This document shows positions 36,926 to 49,855 of a stretch of DNA of 64,000 nucleotides, in pieces (the first letter of the stretch is position 1; the number at the start of each line of letters is the position of its first letter). The DNA comes from Amblyomma americanum. Taxonomy: Eukaryota > Arthropoda > Arachnida > Ixodida > Ixodidae. Location: positions 49,068,272-49,132,271 of the forward strand of contig NC_135500.1 of the NCBI RefSeq assembly GCF_052857255.1, written 5' to 3'. A program made the position numbers and the translations under genes. The notes under the pieces were generated by a model. That model saw only the letters and a list, made by a program, of their open reading frames with translations, had not been told where the DNA came from and did not search any database.

Positions 36926-39900
36926 TCAAAACAACAGGGTACATCGTTTTAGATCGAAACTAGCGAGATTTATGCACTTCGATTTTACAAGTCGTCGAAG
37001 AGTCGACGAGAGAAAGCTGTTAGCTTTTTCTCTCAGAACTGAGCAAAAACTTGAATTCCGGCTCAAAACAACGGGATACATCGTTTTAGGTCGAAACTAG
37101 CGCGATTTACGCACTTCGATTATACAAGTCGTCGAAGAGTAGACGAGAGGAAGGCGTAAACTTTTTCTCTCAGAACTGCGCGAAAACTTGAATTCCGGCT
37201 ATAAACAACGGGATACATCGTTTTAGATCGAAACTAGCGAGATTTACGCATTTCGATTTTACAAGTCGTCGAAGAGTAGACGAGAGAGAGCTGTAAGCTT
37301 TTTCTCTCAGAACAGCGCGAAAAGTTGTATTCGGGCTCAAAGCAACGGGATACATCGTTTTAGAACGAAACTAGCGAGATTTACGAACATCGATTTTACA
37401 AGTCGTCGAAGAGTTGATGAGAGAGAGGTGTAAACGTTTTCTCTCAGAACTGCGCGAAAACTTGTATTCCGGCTCAAATCAACGGGATACATCGTTTTAG
37501 ATCGAAACTAGCGAGATTTACGCACTTCGATTTTACAAGTCGTCGAAGAGTAGACGAGAGAAAGCTGTAAACTTTTTCTCTCAGAACTGGGCGAAAACTT
37601 CTATTCCGGCTCAAACAACGGGATACATTGTTTTAGATCGAAACTAGCAAAATTCACGAACATCGATTTTACAAGTCGTCGAAGAGTAGACAAGAGAAAG
37701 TTGTAAACATTTTCTCTCAGAACTGCGCAAAACTTATATTCCGACTAAAAGCAACGAGATACATCGTTTTAGATCAAAACTAGCGAGATTTATGTACTTC
37801 TATTTTACAAGTCGTCGAAGAGTAGACGAGAGAAAGCTATAAGCATTTTCTCAGAACTGCGCGAAAACTTAAATTCCGGCTCAAAACAACGGGATACATC
37901 GTTTTAGATCGAAACTAGAGAGATTCAGGATCATAGATTTTACAAGTCGACAAAGGGTAGACGAGAGAAAGCTGTAAACGTTCTCTCAGAACTGCGCGAA
38001 AACTTGTATTCCGGCTCAAAACAACGGGATACATCGTTTTAGATCGAAATTAGAGAGATTCACGAACATAGATTTTACAAGTCGACAAAGGGTAGACGAG
38101 AGAAAGCTGTAAACTTGCAGAACTGCGCGAAAACTTAAATTCCGGCTCAAAACAACGGGATACATCGTTTTAGACCGAAACTAGCGAGATTCACGAACAT
38201 CGATTTTACAAGTCGTCGAAGAGTAGAAGAGAGAGAGCTGTAATCTTTTGCTCTCAGAACGGCGCGAAAACTTGTATTCCGGCTCAAAACAACGGGATAC
38301 ATCGTTTTAGAACGAAACTAGCGAGATTTACGCACTTCGATTTTACAAGTCGTCGAAGAGTAGACGAGAGAAAGCTGTAAACGTTTTCTCTCAGAACTGC
38401 GCGAAAACTTGAATTCCGGCTCAAAACAACGGGATACTTCGTTTTAGATCGAAACTAGCGAGATTCACGAACATCGATTTTACAAGTCGTCGAAGAGTAG
38501 ACGAGAGAGAGCTGTAAACGTTTTCTCTCAGAACTGCGCGAAAACTTGTATTCCGGCTCAAAACAACGGGATACATCGTTTTAGATCAAAAATAGCGAGA
38601 TTTACGCACTTCGATTTTACAAGTCGTCGATGAGTAGACAAGAGAAAGCTGAAAGCTTTTTCTCTCAGAACTGCGCGAAAACTTGTATTCCGGCTCAAAA
38701 CAACGGGATACATCGTTTCAGATTGAAACTAGCGAGATTCACGAACATCGATTTTACATGTCGTCGAAGAGTAGACGAGAGAAAGTTGTAAACTTTTTCG
38801 CTCATAACTGCGCGAAAACTTGTATTCCGGCTCAAAACAACAGGGTACATCGTTTTAGATCGAAACTAGCGAGATTCACGAACATCGATTTTACAAGTCG
38901 TCGAAGAGTAGACGAGAGAGAGCTGTAAACGTTTTCTCTCAGAACTGCGCGAAAACTTGTATTCCGGCTCAAAACAACGGGATACATCGTTTTAGATCAA
39001 AACTAGCGAGATTTACGCACTTCGATTTTACAAGTCGTCGAAGAGTAGACAAGAGAAAGCTGAAAGCTTTTTCTCTCAGAACTGCGCGAAAACTTGAATT
39101 CCGGCTATAAACAACGGGATACATCGTTTTAGATCGAAACTAGCGAGATTTACGCATTTCGATTTTACAAGTCGTCGAAGAGTAGACGAGAGAAAGCTGT
39201 AAGCTTTCTCTCTCAGAACTGCGCGAAAACTTGTATTCCGGCTCAAAACAACGGGATACATCGTTTTAGATCGAAATTAGAGAGATTCACGAACATAGAT
39301 TTTACAAGTCGACAAAGGGTAGACGAGAGAAAGCCGTAAACTTGCAGAACTGCGCGAAAACTTAAATTCCGGCTCAAAACAACGGGATACATCGTTTTAG
39401 ACCGAATCTAGCGAGATTCACGAACATCGATTTTACAAGTCGTCGCAGAGTAGAAGAGAGAGAGCTGTAACCTTTTGCTCTCAGAACGGCGCGAAAACTT
39501 GTATTCCGGCTCAAAACAACGGGATACATCGTTTTAGAACGAAACTAGCGAGATTTACGCACTTCGATTTTACAAGTCGTCGAAGAGTAGACGAGAGAAA
39601 GCTGTAAACGTTTTCTCTCAGAACTGCGCGAAAACTTGAATTCCGGCTCAAAACAACGGGATACATCGTTTTAGATCGAAACTAGCGAGATTCACGAACA
39701 TCGATTTTACAAGTCGTCGAAGAGTAGACGAGAGAGAGCTGTAAACGTTTTCTCTCAGAACTGCGCGAAAACTTGTATTCCGGCTCAAAACAACGGGATA
39801 CATCGTTTTAGATCAAAACTAGCGAGATTTACGTACTTCGATTTTACAAGTCGTCGAAGGGTAGACAAGAGAAAGCTGAAAGCTTTTTCTCTCAGAACTG

Positions 39901-41319
39901 CGCGAAAACTTGTATTCCGGCTCAAAACAACGGGATACATCGTTTCAGATTGAAACTAGCGAGATTCACGAACATCGATTTTACATGTCGTCGAAGAGTT
40001 GACGAGAGAAAGTTGTAAACTTTTTCGCTCATAACTGCGCGAAAACTTGTATTCCGGCTCAAAACAACAGGGTACATCGTATTAGATCGAAACTAGCGAG
40101 ATTTACGCACTTCGATTTTACAAGTCGTCGAAGAGTCGACGAGAGAAAGCTGTTAGCTTTTTCTCTCAGAACTGAGCAAAAACTTGAATTCCGGCTCAAA
40201 ACAACGGGATACATCGTTTTAGGTCGAAACTAGCGCGATTTACGCACTTCGATTATACAAGTCGTCGAAGAGTAGACGAGAGGAAGGCGTAAACTTTTTC
40301 TCTCAGAACTGCGCGAAAACTTGAATTCCGGCTATAAACAACGGGATACATCGTTTTAGATCGAAACTAGCGAGATTTACGCATTTCGATTTTACAAGTC
40401 GTCGAAGAGTAGACGAGAGAGAGCTGTAAGCTTTTTCTCTCAGAACAGCGCGAAAAGTTGTATTCCGGCTCAAAGCAACGGGATACATCGTTTTAGAACG
40501 AAACTAGCGAGATTTACGAACATCGATTTTACAAGTCGTCGAAGAGTTGACGAGAGAGAGGTGTAAACGTTTTCTCTCAGAACTGCGCGAAAACTTGTAT
40601 TCCGGCTCAAATCAACGGGATACATCGTTTTAGATCGAAACTAGCGAGATTTACGCACTTCGATTTTACAAGTCGTCGAAGAGTAGACGAGAGAAAGCTG
40701 TAAACTTTTTCTCTCAGAACTGGGCGAAAACTTCTATTCCGGCTCAAACAACGGGATACATTGTTTTAGATCGAAACTAGCAAAATTCACGAACATCGAT
40801 TTTACAAGTCGTCGAAGAGTAGACAAGAGAAAGTTGTAAACATTTTCTCTCAGAACTGCGCAAAACTTGTATTCCGACTAAAAGCAACGAGATACATCGT
40901 TTTAGATCAAAACTAGCGAGATTTATGTACTTCTATTTTACAAGTCGTCGAAGAGTAGACGAGAGAAAGCTATAAGCATTTTCTCAGAACTGCGCGAAAA
41001 CTTGTATTCCGGCTCAAAACAACGGGATACATCGTTTTAGATCGAAATTAGAGAGATTCACGAACATAGATTTTACAAGTCGACAAAGGGTAGACGAGAG
41101 AAAGCTGTAAACTTGCAGAACTGCGCGAAAACTTAAATTCCGGCTCAAAACAACGGGATACATCGTTTTAGACCGAAACTAGCGAGATTCACGAACATCG
41201 ATTTTACAAGTCGTCGAAGAGTAGAAGAGAGAGAGCTGTAACCTTTTGCTCTCAGAACGGCGCGAAAACTTGTATTCCGGCTCAAAACAACGGGATACAT
41301 CGTTTTAGAACGAAACTAG
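36926..41319 (+). repeat. Family A HORs between the 12-mer and 16-mer duplications
   Basis: One near-complete 14-mer pass (m2 near 36,930 to m1 near 38,673), a shortened pass, and then another m1-m8 series. The m4 monomers near 37,180 and 40,313 are 3,133 bp apart. An m8 to m10 skip occurs near 40,985 (m9 missing). Private change TTCTATTTTAC for TTCGATTTTAC is seen in both m8 copies (37,799 and 40,932). Confidence 0.75.
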
Positions 41320-43499
41320 CGAGATTTACGCACTTCGATTTTACAAGTCGTCGAAGAGTAGACGAGAGAAAGCTGTAAACGTTTTCTCTCAGAACTGCGC
41401 GAAAACTTGAATTCCGGCTCAAAACAACGGGATACTTCGTTTTAGATCGAAACTAGCGAGATTCACGAACATCGATTTTACAAGTCGTCGAAGAGTAGAC
41501 GAGAGAGAGCTGTAAACGTTTTCTCTCAGAACTGCGCGAAAACTTGTATTCCGGCTCAAAACAACGGGATACATCGTTTTAGATCAAAAATAGCGAGATT
41601 TACGCACTTCGATTTTACAAGTCGTCGCAGAGTAGACAAGAGAAAGCTGAAAGCTTTTTCGCTCATAACTGCGCGAAAACTTGTATTCCGGCTCAAAACA
41701 ACAGGGTACATCGTTTTAGATCGAAACTAGCGAGATTTACGCACTTCGATTTTACAAGTCGTCGAAGAGTCGACGAGAGAAAGCTGTTAGCTTTTTCTCT
41801 CAGAACTGAGCAAAAACTTGAATTCCGGCTCAAAACAACGGGATACATCGTTTTAGGTCGAAACTAGCGCGATTTACGCACTTCGACTATACAAGTCGTC
41901 GAAGAGTAGACGAGAGGAAGGCGTAAAATTTTTCTCTCAGAACTGCGCGAAAACTTGAATTCCGGCTATAAACAACGGGATACATTGTTTTAGATCGAAA
42001 CTAGCGAGATTTACGCATTTCGATTTTACAAGTCGTCGAAGAGTAGACGAGAGAGAGCTGTAAGCTTTTTCTCTCAGAACAGCGCGAAAAGTTGTATTCC
42101 GGCTCAAAGCAACGGGATACATCGTTTTAGAACGAAACTAGCGTGATTCACGAACATCGATTTTACAAGTCGTCGAAGAGTTGACGAGAGAGAGGTGTAA
42201 ACGTTTTCTCTCAGAACTGCGCGAAAACTTGTATTCCGGCTCAAATCAACGGGATACATCGTTTTAGATCGAAACTAGCGAGATTTACGCACTTCGATTT
42301 TACAAGTCGTCGAAGAGTAGACGAGAGAAAGCTGTAAACTTTTTCTCTCAGAACTGGGCGAAAACTTCTATTCCGGCTCAAACAACGGGATACATTGTTT
42401 TAGATCGAAACTAGCAAAATTCACGAACATCGATTTTACAAGTCGTCGAAGAGTAGACAAGAGAAAGTTGTAAACATTTTCTCTCAGAACTGCGCAAAAC
42501 TTGTATTCCGACTAAAAGCAACGAGATACATCGTTTTAGATCAAAACTAGCGAGATTTATGTACTTCGATTTTACAAGTCGTCGAAGAGTAGACGAGAGA
42601 AAGCTATAAGCTTTTTCTCAGAACTGCCCGAAAACTTAAATTCCGGCTCAAAACAACGGGATACATCGTTTTAGATCGAAACTAGAGAGATTCAGGATCA
42701 TAGATTTTACAAGTCGACAAAGGGTAGACGAGAGAAAGCTGTAAACTTTCTCTGAGAACTGCGCGAAAACTTGTATTCCGGCTCAAAACAACGGGATGCA
42801 TCGTTTTAGATCGAAATTAGAGAGATTCACGAACATAGATTTTACAAGTCGACAAAGGGTAGACGAGAGAAAGCTGTAAACTTGCAGAACTGCGCGAAAA
42901 CTTAAATTCCGGCTCAAAACAACGGGATACATCGTTTTAGACCGAAACTAGCGAGATTCACGAACATCGATTTTACAAGTCGTCGAAGAGTAGAAGTGAG
43001 AAAGCTGTAAACGTTTTCTCTCAGAACTGCGCGAAAACTTGAATTCCGGCTCAAAACAACGGGATACATCGTTTTAGATCGAAACTAGCGAGATTCACGA
43101 ACATCGATTTTACAAGTCGTCGAAGAGTAGACGAGAGAGAGCTGTAAACGTTTTCTCTCAGAACTGCGTGAAAACTTGTATTCCGGCTCAAAACAACGGG
43201 ATACATCGTTTTAGATCAAAACTAGCGAGATTCACGAACATCGATTTTACAAGTCGTCGAAGAGTAGACAAGAGAAAGCTGAAAGCTTTTTCTCTCAGAA
43301 CTGCGCGAAAACTTGTATTCCGGCTCAAAACAACGGGATACATCGTTTCAGATTGAAACTAGCGAGATTCACGAACATCGATTTTACATGTCGTCGAAGA
43401 GTAGACGAGAGAAAGTTGTAAACTTTTTCGCTCCTAACTGCGCGAAAACTTGTATTCCGGCTCAAAACAACAGGGTACATCGTTTTAGATCGAAACTAG
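41320..43499 (+). repeat. 2,180-bp tandem unit (16 monomers), copy 1
   Basis: Starts in an m12 and runs through m13 (GGGATACTTCG near 41,428), m14, an m14/m1 hybrid (GAAAGCTTTTTCGCTCATAAC near 41,648), m2 through m11/m12, m13, m14 and m1. Private markers include CTAGCGTGATTC (42,137) and AACTGCCCG (42,622). Confidence 0.85.
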
Positions 43500-45679
43500 C
43501 GAGATTTACGCACTTCGATTTTACAAGTCGTCGAAGAGTAGACGAGAGGAAGCTGTAAACGTTTTCTCTCAGAACTGCGCGAAAACTTGAATTCCGGCTC
43601 AAAACAACGGGATACTTCGTTTTAGATCGAAACTAGAGAGATTCGCGAACATCGATTTTACAAGTCGTCGAAGAGTAGACGAGAGAGAGCTGTAAACGTT
43701 TTCTCTCAGAACTGCGCGAAAACTTGTATTCCGGCTCAAAACAACGGGATACATCGTTTTAGATCAAAAATAGCGAGATTTACGCACTTCGATTTTACAA
43801 GTCGTCGCAGAGTAGACAAGAGAAAGCTGAAAGCTTTTTCGCTCATAACTGCGCGAAAACTTGTATTCCGGCTCAAAACAACAGGGTACATCGTTTTAGA
43901 TCGAAACTAGCGAGATTTACGCACTTCGATTTTACAAGTCGTCGAAGAGTCGACGAGAGAAAGCTGTTAGCTTTTTCTCTCAGAACTGAGCAAAAACTTG
44001 AATTCCGGCTCAAAACAACGGGATACATCGTTTTAGGTCGAAACTAGCGCGATTTACGCACTTCGACTATACAAGTCGTCGAAGAGTAGACGAGAGGAAG
44101 GCGTAAAATTTTTCTCTCAGAACTGCGCGAAAACTTGAATTCCGGCTATAAACAACGGGATACATTGTTTTAGATCGAAACTAGCGAGATTTACGCATTT
44201 CGATTTTACAAGTCGTCGAAGAGTAGACGAGAGAGAGCTGTAAGCTTTTTCTCTCAGAACAGCGCGAAAAGTTGTATTCCGGCTCAAAGCAACGGGATAC
44301 ATCGTTTTAGAACGAAACTAGCGTGATTCACGAACATCGATTTTACAAGTCGTCGAAGAGTTGACGAGAGAGAGGTGTAAACGTTTTCTCTCAGAACTGC
44401 GCGAAAACTTGTATTCCGGCTCAAATCAACGGGATACATCGTTTTAGATCGAAACTAGCGAGATTTACGCACTTCGATTTTACAAGTCGTCGAAGAGTAG
44501 ACGAGAGAAAGCTGTAAACTTTTTCTCTCAGAACTGGGCGAAAACTTCTATTCCGGCTCAAACAACGGGATACATTGTTTTAGATCGAAACTAGCAAAAT
44601 TCACGAACATCGATTTTACAAGTCGTCGAAGAGTAGACAAGAGAAAGTTGTAAACATTTTCTCTCAGAACTGCGCAAAACTTGTATTCCGACTAAAAGCA
44701 ACGAGATACATCGTTTTAGATCAAAACTAGCGAGATTTATGTACTTCGATTTTACAAGTCGTCGAAGAGTAGACGAGAGAAAGCTATAAGCTTTTTCTCA
44801 GAACTGCCCGAAAACTTAAATTCCGGCTCAAAACAACGGGATACATCGTTTTAGATCGAAACTAGAGAGATTCAGGATCATAGATTTTACAAGTCGACAA
44901 AGGGTAGACGAGAGAAAGCTGTAAACTTTCTCTGAGAACTGCGCGAAAACTTGTATTCCGGCTCAAAACAACGGGATGCATCGTTTTAGATCGAAATTAG
45001 AGAGATTCACGAACATAGATTTTACAAGTCGACAAAGGGTAGACGAGAGAAAGCTGTAAACTTGCAGAACTGCGCGAAAACTTAAATTCCGGCTCAAAAC
45101 AACGGGATACATCGTTTTAGACCGAAACTAGCGAGATTCACGAACATCGATTTTACAAGTCGTCGAAGAGTAGAAGTGAGAAAGCTGTAAACGTTTTCTC
45201 TCAGAACTGCGCGAAAACTTGAATTCCGGCTCAAAACAACGGGATACATCGTTTTAGATCGAAACTAGCGAGATTCACGAACATCGATTTTACAAGTCGT
45301 CGAAGAGTAGACGAGAGAGAGCTGTAAACGTTTTCTCTCAGAACTGCGTGAAAACTTGTATTCCGGCTCAAAACAACGGGATACATCGTTTTAGATCAAA
45401 ACTAGCGAGATTCACGAACATCGATTTTACAAGTCGTCGAAGAGTAGACAAGAGAAAGCTGAAAGCTTTTTCTCTCAGAACTGCGCGAAAACTTGTATTC
45501 CGGCTCAAAACAACGGGATACATCGTTTCAGATTGAAACTAGCGAGATTCACGAACATCGATTTTACATGTCGTCGAAGAGTAGACGAGAGAAAGTTGTA
45601 AACTTTTTCGCTCATAACTGCGCGAAAACTTGTATTCCGGCTCAAAACAACAGGGTACATCGTTTTAGATCGAAACTAG
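43500..45679 (+). repeat. 2,180-bp tandem unit (16 monomers), copy 2
   Basis: Repeats copy 1 at offset 2,180: CTAGCGTGATTC at 44,317, AACTGCCCG at 44,802, and the open-frame artefacts at 43,168 and 45,348. Private differences include GAGAGGAAGC near 43,550 and GAGAGATTCGCG near 43,627. Similarity continues weakly to about 45,880. Confidence 0.85.
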
Positions 45680-46441
45680 CGAGATTTACGCACTTCGATT
45701 TTACAAGTCGTCGAAGAGTAGACGAGAGAAAGCTGTAAACGTTTTCTCTCAGAACTGCGCGAAAACTTGAATTCCGGCTCAAAACAACGGGATACATCGT
45801 TTTAGATCGAAACTAGCGAGATTCACGAACATCGATTTTACAAGTCGTCGAAGAGTAGACGAGAGAGAGCTGTAAACGTTTTCTCTTAAAACTGCGCGAA
45901 AACTTGTATTTAGGCTCAAAACAACGGGATACATCGTTTTAGATCAAAACTAGCGAGATTTACGCACTTCGATTTTACAAGTCGTCGAAGAGTAGACAAG
46001 AGAAAGCTGAAAGCTTTTTCTCTCAGAACTGCGCGAAAACTTGTATTCCGGCTCAAAACAACGGGATACATCGTTTCAGATTGAAACTAGCGAGATTCAC
46101 GAACATCGATTCTACATGTCGTCGAAGAGTAGACGAGAGAAAGTTGTAAACTTTTTCGCTCATAACTGCGCGAAAACTTGTATTCCGGCTCAAAACAACA
46201 GGGTACATCGTTTTAGATCGAAACTAGCGAGATTTACGCACTTCGATTTTACAAGTCGTCGAAGAGTCGACGAGAGAAAGCTGTTAGCTTTTTCTCTCAG
46301 AACTGAGCAAAAACTTGAATTCCGGCTCAAAACAACGGGATACATCGTTTTAGGTCGAAACTAGCGCGATTTACGCACTTCGAATATACAAGTCGTCGAA
46401 GAGTAGACGAGAGGAAGGCGTAAACTTTTTCTCTCAGAACT
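45680..46441 (+). repeat. Family A monomers m12-m13-m14-m1-m2-m3
   Basis: Includes the first TGTATTTAGGCTC variant (near 45,904), which recurs near 49,184, 52,448 and 56,668 always in the same m14 context. It therefore marks one HOR lineage used throughout the right-hand third of the window. Confidence 0.75.
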
Positions 46442-46714
46442 GCGCGAAAAGTTGTATTCCGGCTCAAAGCAACGGGATACATTGTTTTAGAACGAAACTA
46501 GCGAGATTCACGAACATCGATTTTACAAGTCGTCGAAGAGTATACGAGAGAAAGTTGTAAACTTTTTCGCTCATAACTGCGCGAAAACTTGTATTCCGGC
46601 TCAAAACAACAGGGTACATCGTTTTAGATCGAAACTAGCGAGATTTACGCATTTCGATTTTACAAGTCGTCGAAGAGTAGACGAGAGAGAGCTGTAAGCT
46701 TTTTCTCTCAGAAC
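46442..46714 (+). repeat. 273-bp dimer duplication, copy 1
   Basis: An m5/m1 hybrid (GAAAAGTTGTATTCC, then GAGTATACGAG and CGCTCATAAC) followed by an m2/m4 hybrid (AACAGGGTAC, then GCATTTCG and GTAAGC with ending AACA). Confidence 0.85.
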
Positions 46715-46988
46715 AGCGCGAAAAGTTGTATTCCGGCTCAAAGCAACGGGATACATTGTTTTAGAACGAAACTAGCGAGATTCACGAACATCGATTTTAC
46801 AAGTCGTCGAAGAGTATACGAGAGAAAGTTGTAAACTTTTTCGCTCATAACTGCGCGAAAACTTGTATTCCGGCTCAAAACAACAGGGTACATCGTTTTA
46901 GATCGAAACTAGCGAGATTTACGCACTTCGATTTTACAAGTCGTCGAAGAGTCGACGAGAGAAAGCTGTTAGCTTTTTCTCTCAGAAC
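46715..46988 (+). repeat. 273-bp dimer duplication, copy 2
   Basis: Repeats the preceding m5/m1 hybrid almost exactly. The second monomer differs, being a complete m2 left part (GCACTTCG, GAGTCGACGAG) that runs into the GCGCAAAAC start of m8. Confidence 0.8.
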
Positions 46989-48364
46989 TGCGCAAAACTT
47001 GTATTCCGACTAAAAGCAACGAGATACATCGTTTTAGATCAAAACTAGCGAGATTTATGTACTTCGATTTTACAAGTCGTCGAAGAGTAGACGAGAGAAA
47101 GCTATAAGCTTTTTCTCAGAACTGCCCGAAAACTTAAATTCCGGCACAAAACAACGGGATACATCGTTTTAGATCGAAACTAGAGAGATTCAGGATCATA
47201 GATTTTACAAGTCGACAAAGGGTAGACGAGAGAAAGCTGTAAACTTTCTCTGAGAACTGCGCGAAAACTTGTATTCCGGCTCAAAACAACGGGATACATC
47301 GTTTTAGATCGAAATTAGAGAGATTCACGAACATAGATTTTACAAGTCGACAAAGGGTAGACGAGAGAAAGCTGTAAACTTGCAGAACTGCGCGAAAACT
47401 TAAATTCCGGCTCAAAACAACGGGATACATCGTTTTAGACCGAAACTAGCGAGATTCACGAACATTGATTTTACAAGTCGTCGAAGAGTAGAAGAGAGAA
47501 AGCTGTAAACGTTTTCTCTCAGAACTGCGCGAAAACTTGAATTCCGGCTCAAAACAACGGGATACATCGTTTTAGATCGAAACTAGCGAGATTCACGAAC
47601 ATCGATTTTACAAGTCGTCGAAGAGTAGACGAGAGAGAGCTGTAAACGTTTTCTCTCAGAACTGCGTGAAAACTTGTATTCCGGCTCAAAACAACGGGAT
47701 ACATCGTTTTAGATCAAAACTAGCGAGATTCACGAACATCGATTTTACAAGTCGTCGAAGAGTAGACAAGAGAAAGCTGAAAGCTTTTTCTGTCAGAACT
47801 GCGCGAAAACTTGTATTCCGGCTCAAAACAACGGGATACATCGTTTCAGATTGAAACTAGCGAGATTTACGCACTTCGATTTTACAAGTCGTCGAAGAGT
47901 AGACGAGAGAAAGCTGTAAACGTTTTCTCTCAGAACTGCGCGAAAACTTGAATTCCGGCTCAAAACAACGGGATACATCGTTTTAGATCGAAACTAGCGA
48001 GATTCACGAACATCGATTTTACAAGTCCTCGAAGAGTAGACGAGAGCGAGCTGTAAACGTTTTCTCTTAGAACTGCGCGAAAACTTGTATTCCGGCTCAA
48101 AACAACGGGATACATCGTTTTAGATCAAAACTAGCGAGATTTACGCACTTCGATTTTACAAGTCGTCGAAGAGTCGACGAGAGAAAGCTGTTAGCTTTTT
48201 CTCTCAGAACTGAGCAAAAACTTGAATTCCGGCTCAAAACAACGGGATACATCGTTTTAGGTCGAAACTAGCGCGATTTACGCACTTCGATTATACAAGT
48301 CGTCGAAGAGTAGACGAGAGGAAGGCGTAAACTTTTTCTCTCAGAACTGCGCGAAAACTTGAAT
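46989..48364 (+). repeat. Family A monomers m8-m14, m12, m13, m14/m2, m3
   Basis: An m8 with AACTGCCCG ending, an m9 with CCGGCACAAAAC, then m10, m11/m12 hybrid, m13 (ending AACTGCGTG), m14, m12, m13 (GTCCTCGAAGAG and GAGAGCGAG variants), an m14/m2 hybrid and m3. The GAGAGCGAG monomer and what follows it recur about 9,811 bp downstream (57.85 kb). Confidence 0.7.
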
Positions 48365-49855
48365 TCCGGCTCAAAACAACGGGATACATCGTTTTAGACC
48401 GAAACTAGCGAGATTCACGAACATCGATTTTACAAGTCGTCGAAGAGTAGAAGAGAGAAAGCTGTTAACGTTTTCTCTCAGAACTGCGCGAAAACTTGAA
48501 TTCCGGCTCAAAACAACGGGATACATCGTTTTAGATCGAAACTAGCGAGATTCACGAACATCGATTTTACAAGTCGTCGAAGAGTAGACGAGAGAGAGCT
48601 GTAAACGTTTTCTCTCAGAACTGCGTGAAAACTTGTATTCCGGCTCAAAACAACGGGATACATCGTTTTAGATCAAAACTAGCGAGATTCACGAACATCG
48701 ATTTTACAAGTCGTCGAAGAGTAGACAAGAGAAAGCTGAAAGCTTTTTCTCTCAGAACTGCGCGAAAACTTGTATTCCGGCTCAAAACAACGGGATACAT
48801 CGTTTCAGATTGAAACTAGCGAGATTCACGAACATCGATTTTACATGTCGTCGAAGAGTAGACGAGAGAAAGTTGTAAACTTTTTCGCTCATAACTGCGC
48901 GAAAACTTGTATTCCGGCTCAAAACAACAGGGTACATCGTTTTAGATTGAAACTAGCGAGATTTACGCACTTCGATTTTACAAGTCGTCGAAGAGTAGAC
49001 GAGAGAAAGCTGTAAACGTTTTCTCTCAGAACTGCGCGAAAACTTGAATTCCGGCTCAAAACAACGGGATACATCGTTTTAGATCGAAACTAGCGAGATT
49101 CACGAACATCGATTTTACAAGTCGTCGAAGAGTAGACGAGAGAGAGCTGTAAACGTTTTCTCTTAGAACTGCGCGAAAACTTGTATTTAGGCTCAAAACA
49201 ACGGGATACATCGTTTTAGATCAAAACTAGCGAGATTTACGCACTTCGATTTTACAAGTCGTCGAAGAGTAGACAAGAGAAAGCTGAAAGCTTTTTCTCT
49301 CAGAACTGCGCGAAAACTTGTATTCCGGCTCAAAACAACGGGATACATCGTTTCAGATTGAAACTAGCGAGATTCACGAACATCGATTTTACATGTCGTC
49401 GAAGAGTAGACGAGAGAAAGTTGTAAACTTTTTCGCTCATAACTGCGCGAAAACTTGTATTCCGGCTCAAAACAACAGGGTACATCGTTTTAGATCGAAA
49501 CTAGCGAGATTTACGCACTTCGATTTTACAAGTCGTCGAAGAGTCGACGAGAGAAAGCTGTTAGCTTTTTCTCTCAGAACTGAGCAAAAACTTGAATTCC
49601 GGCTCAAAACAACGGGATACATCGTTTTAGGTCGAAACTAGCGCGATTTACGCACTTCGATTATACAAGTCGTCGAAGAGTAGACGAGAGGAAGGCGTAA
49701 ACTTTTTCTCTCAGAACTGCGCGAAAACTTGAATTCCGGCTATAAACAACGGGATACATCGTTTTAGATCGAAACTAGCGAGATTTACGCATTTCGATTT
49801 TACAAGTCGTCGAAGAGTAGACGAGAGAGAGCTGTAAGCTTTTTCTCTCAGAACA
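48365..49855 (+). repeat. Left part of a 1.9-kb segment duplicated ~7.5 kb downstream
   Basis: Monomers m11/m12, m13, m14, m1, m12, m13, m14 (TATTTAGG), m1, m2, m3, m4. Together with the following m5/m1, m2 and m8 monomers to about 50,268 it recurs at 55,850-57,753, offset 7,485 bp, with few differences (for example GCTGTTAACG near 48,462 against GCTGTAAACG). Confidence 0.8.
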
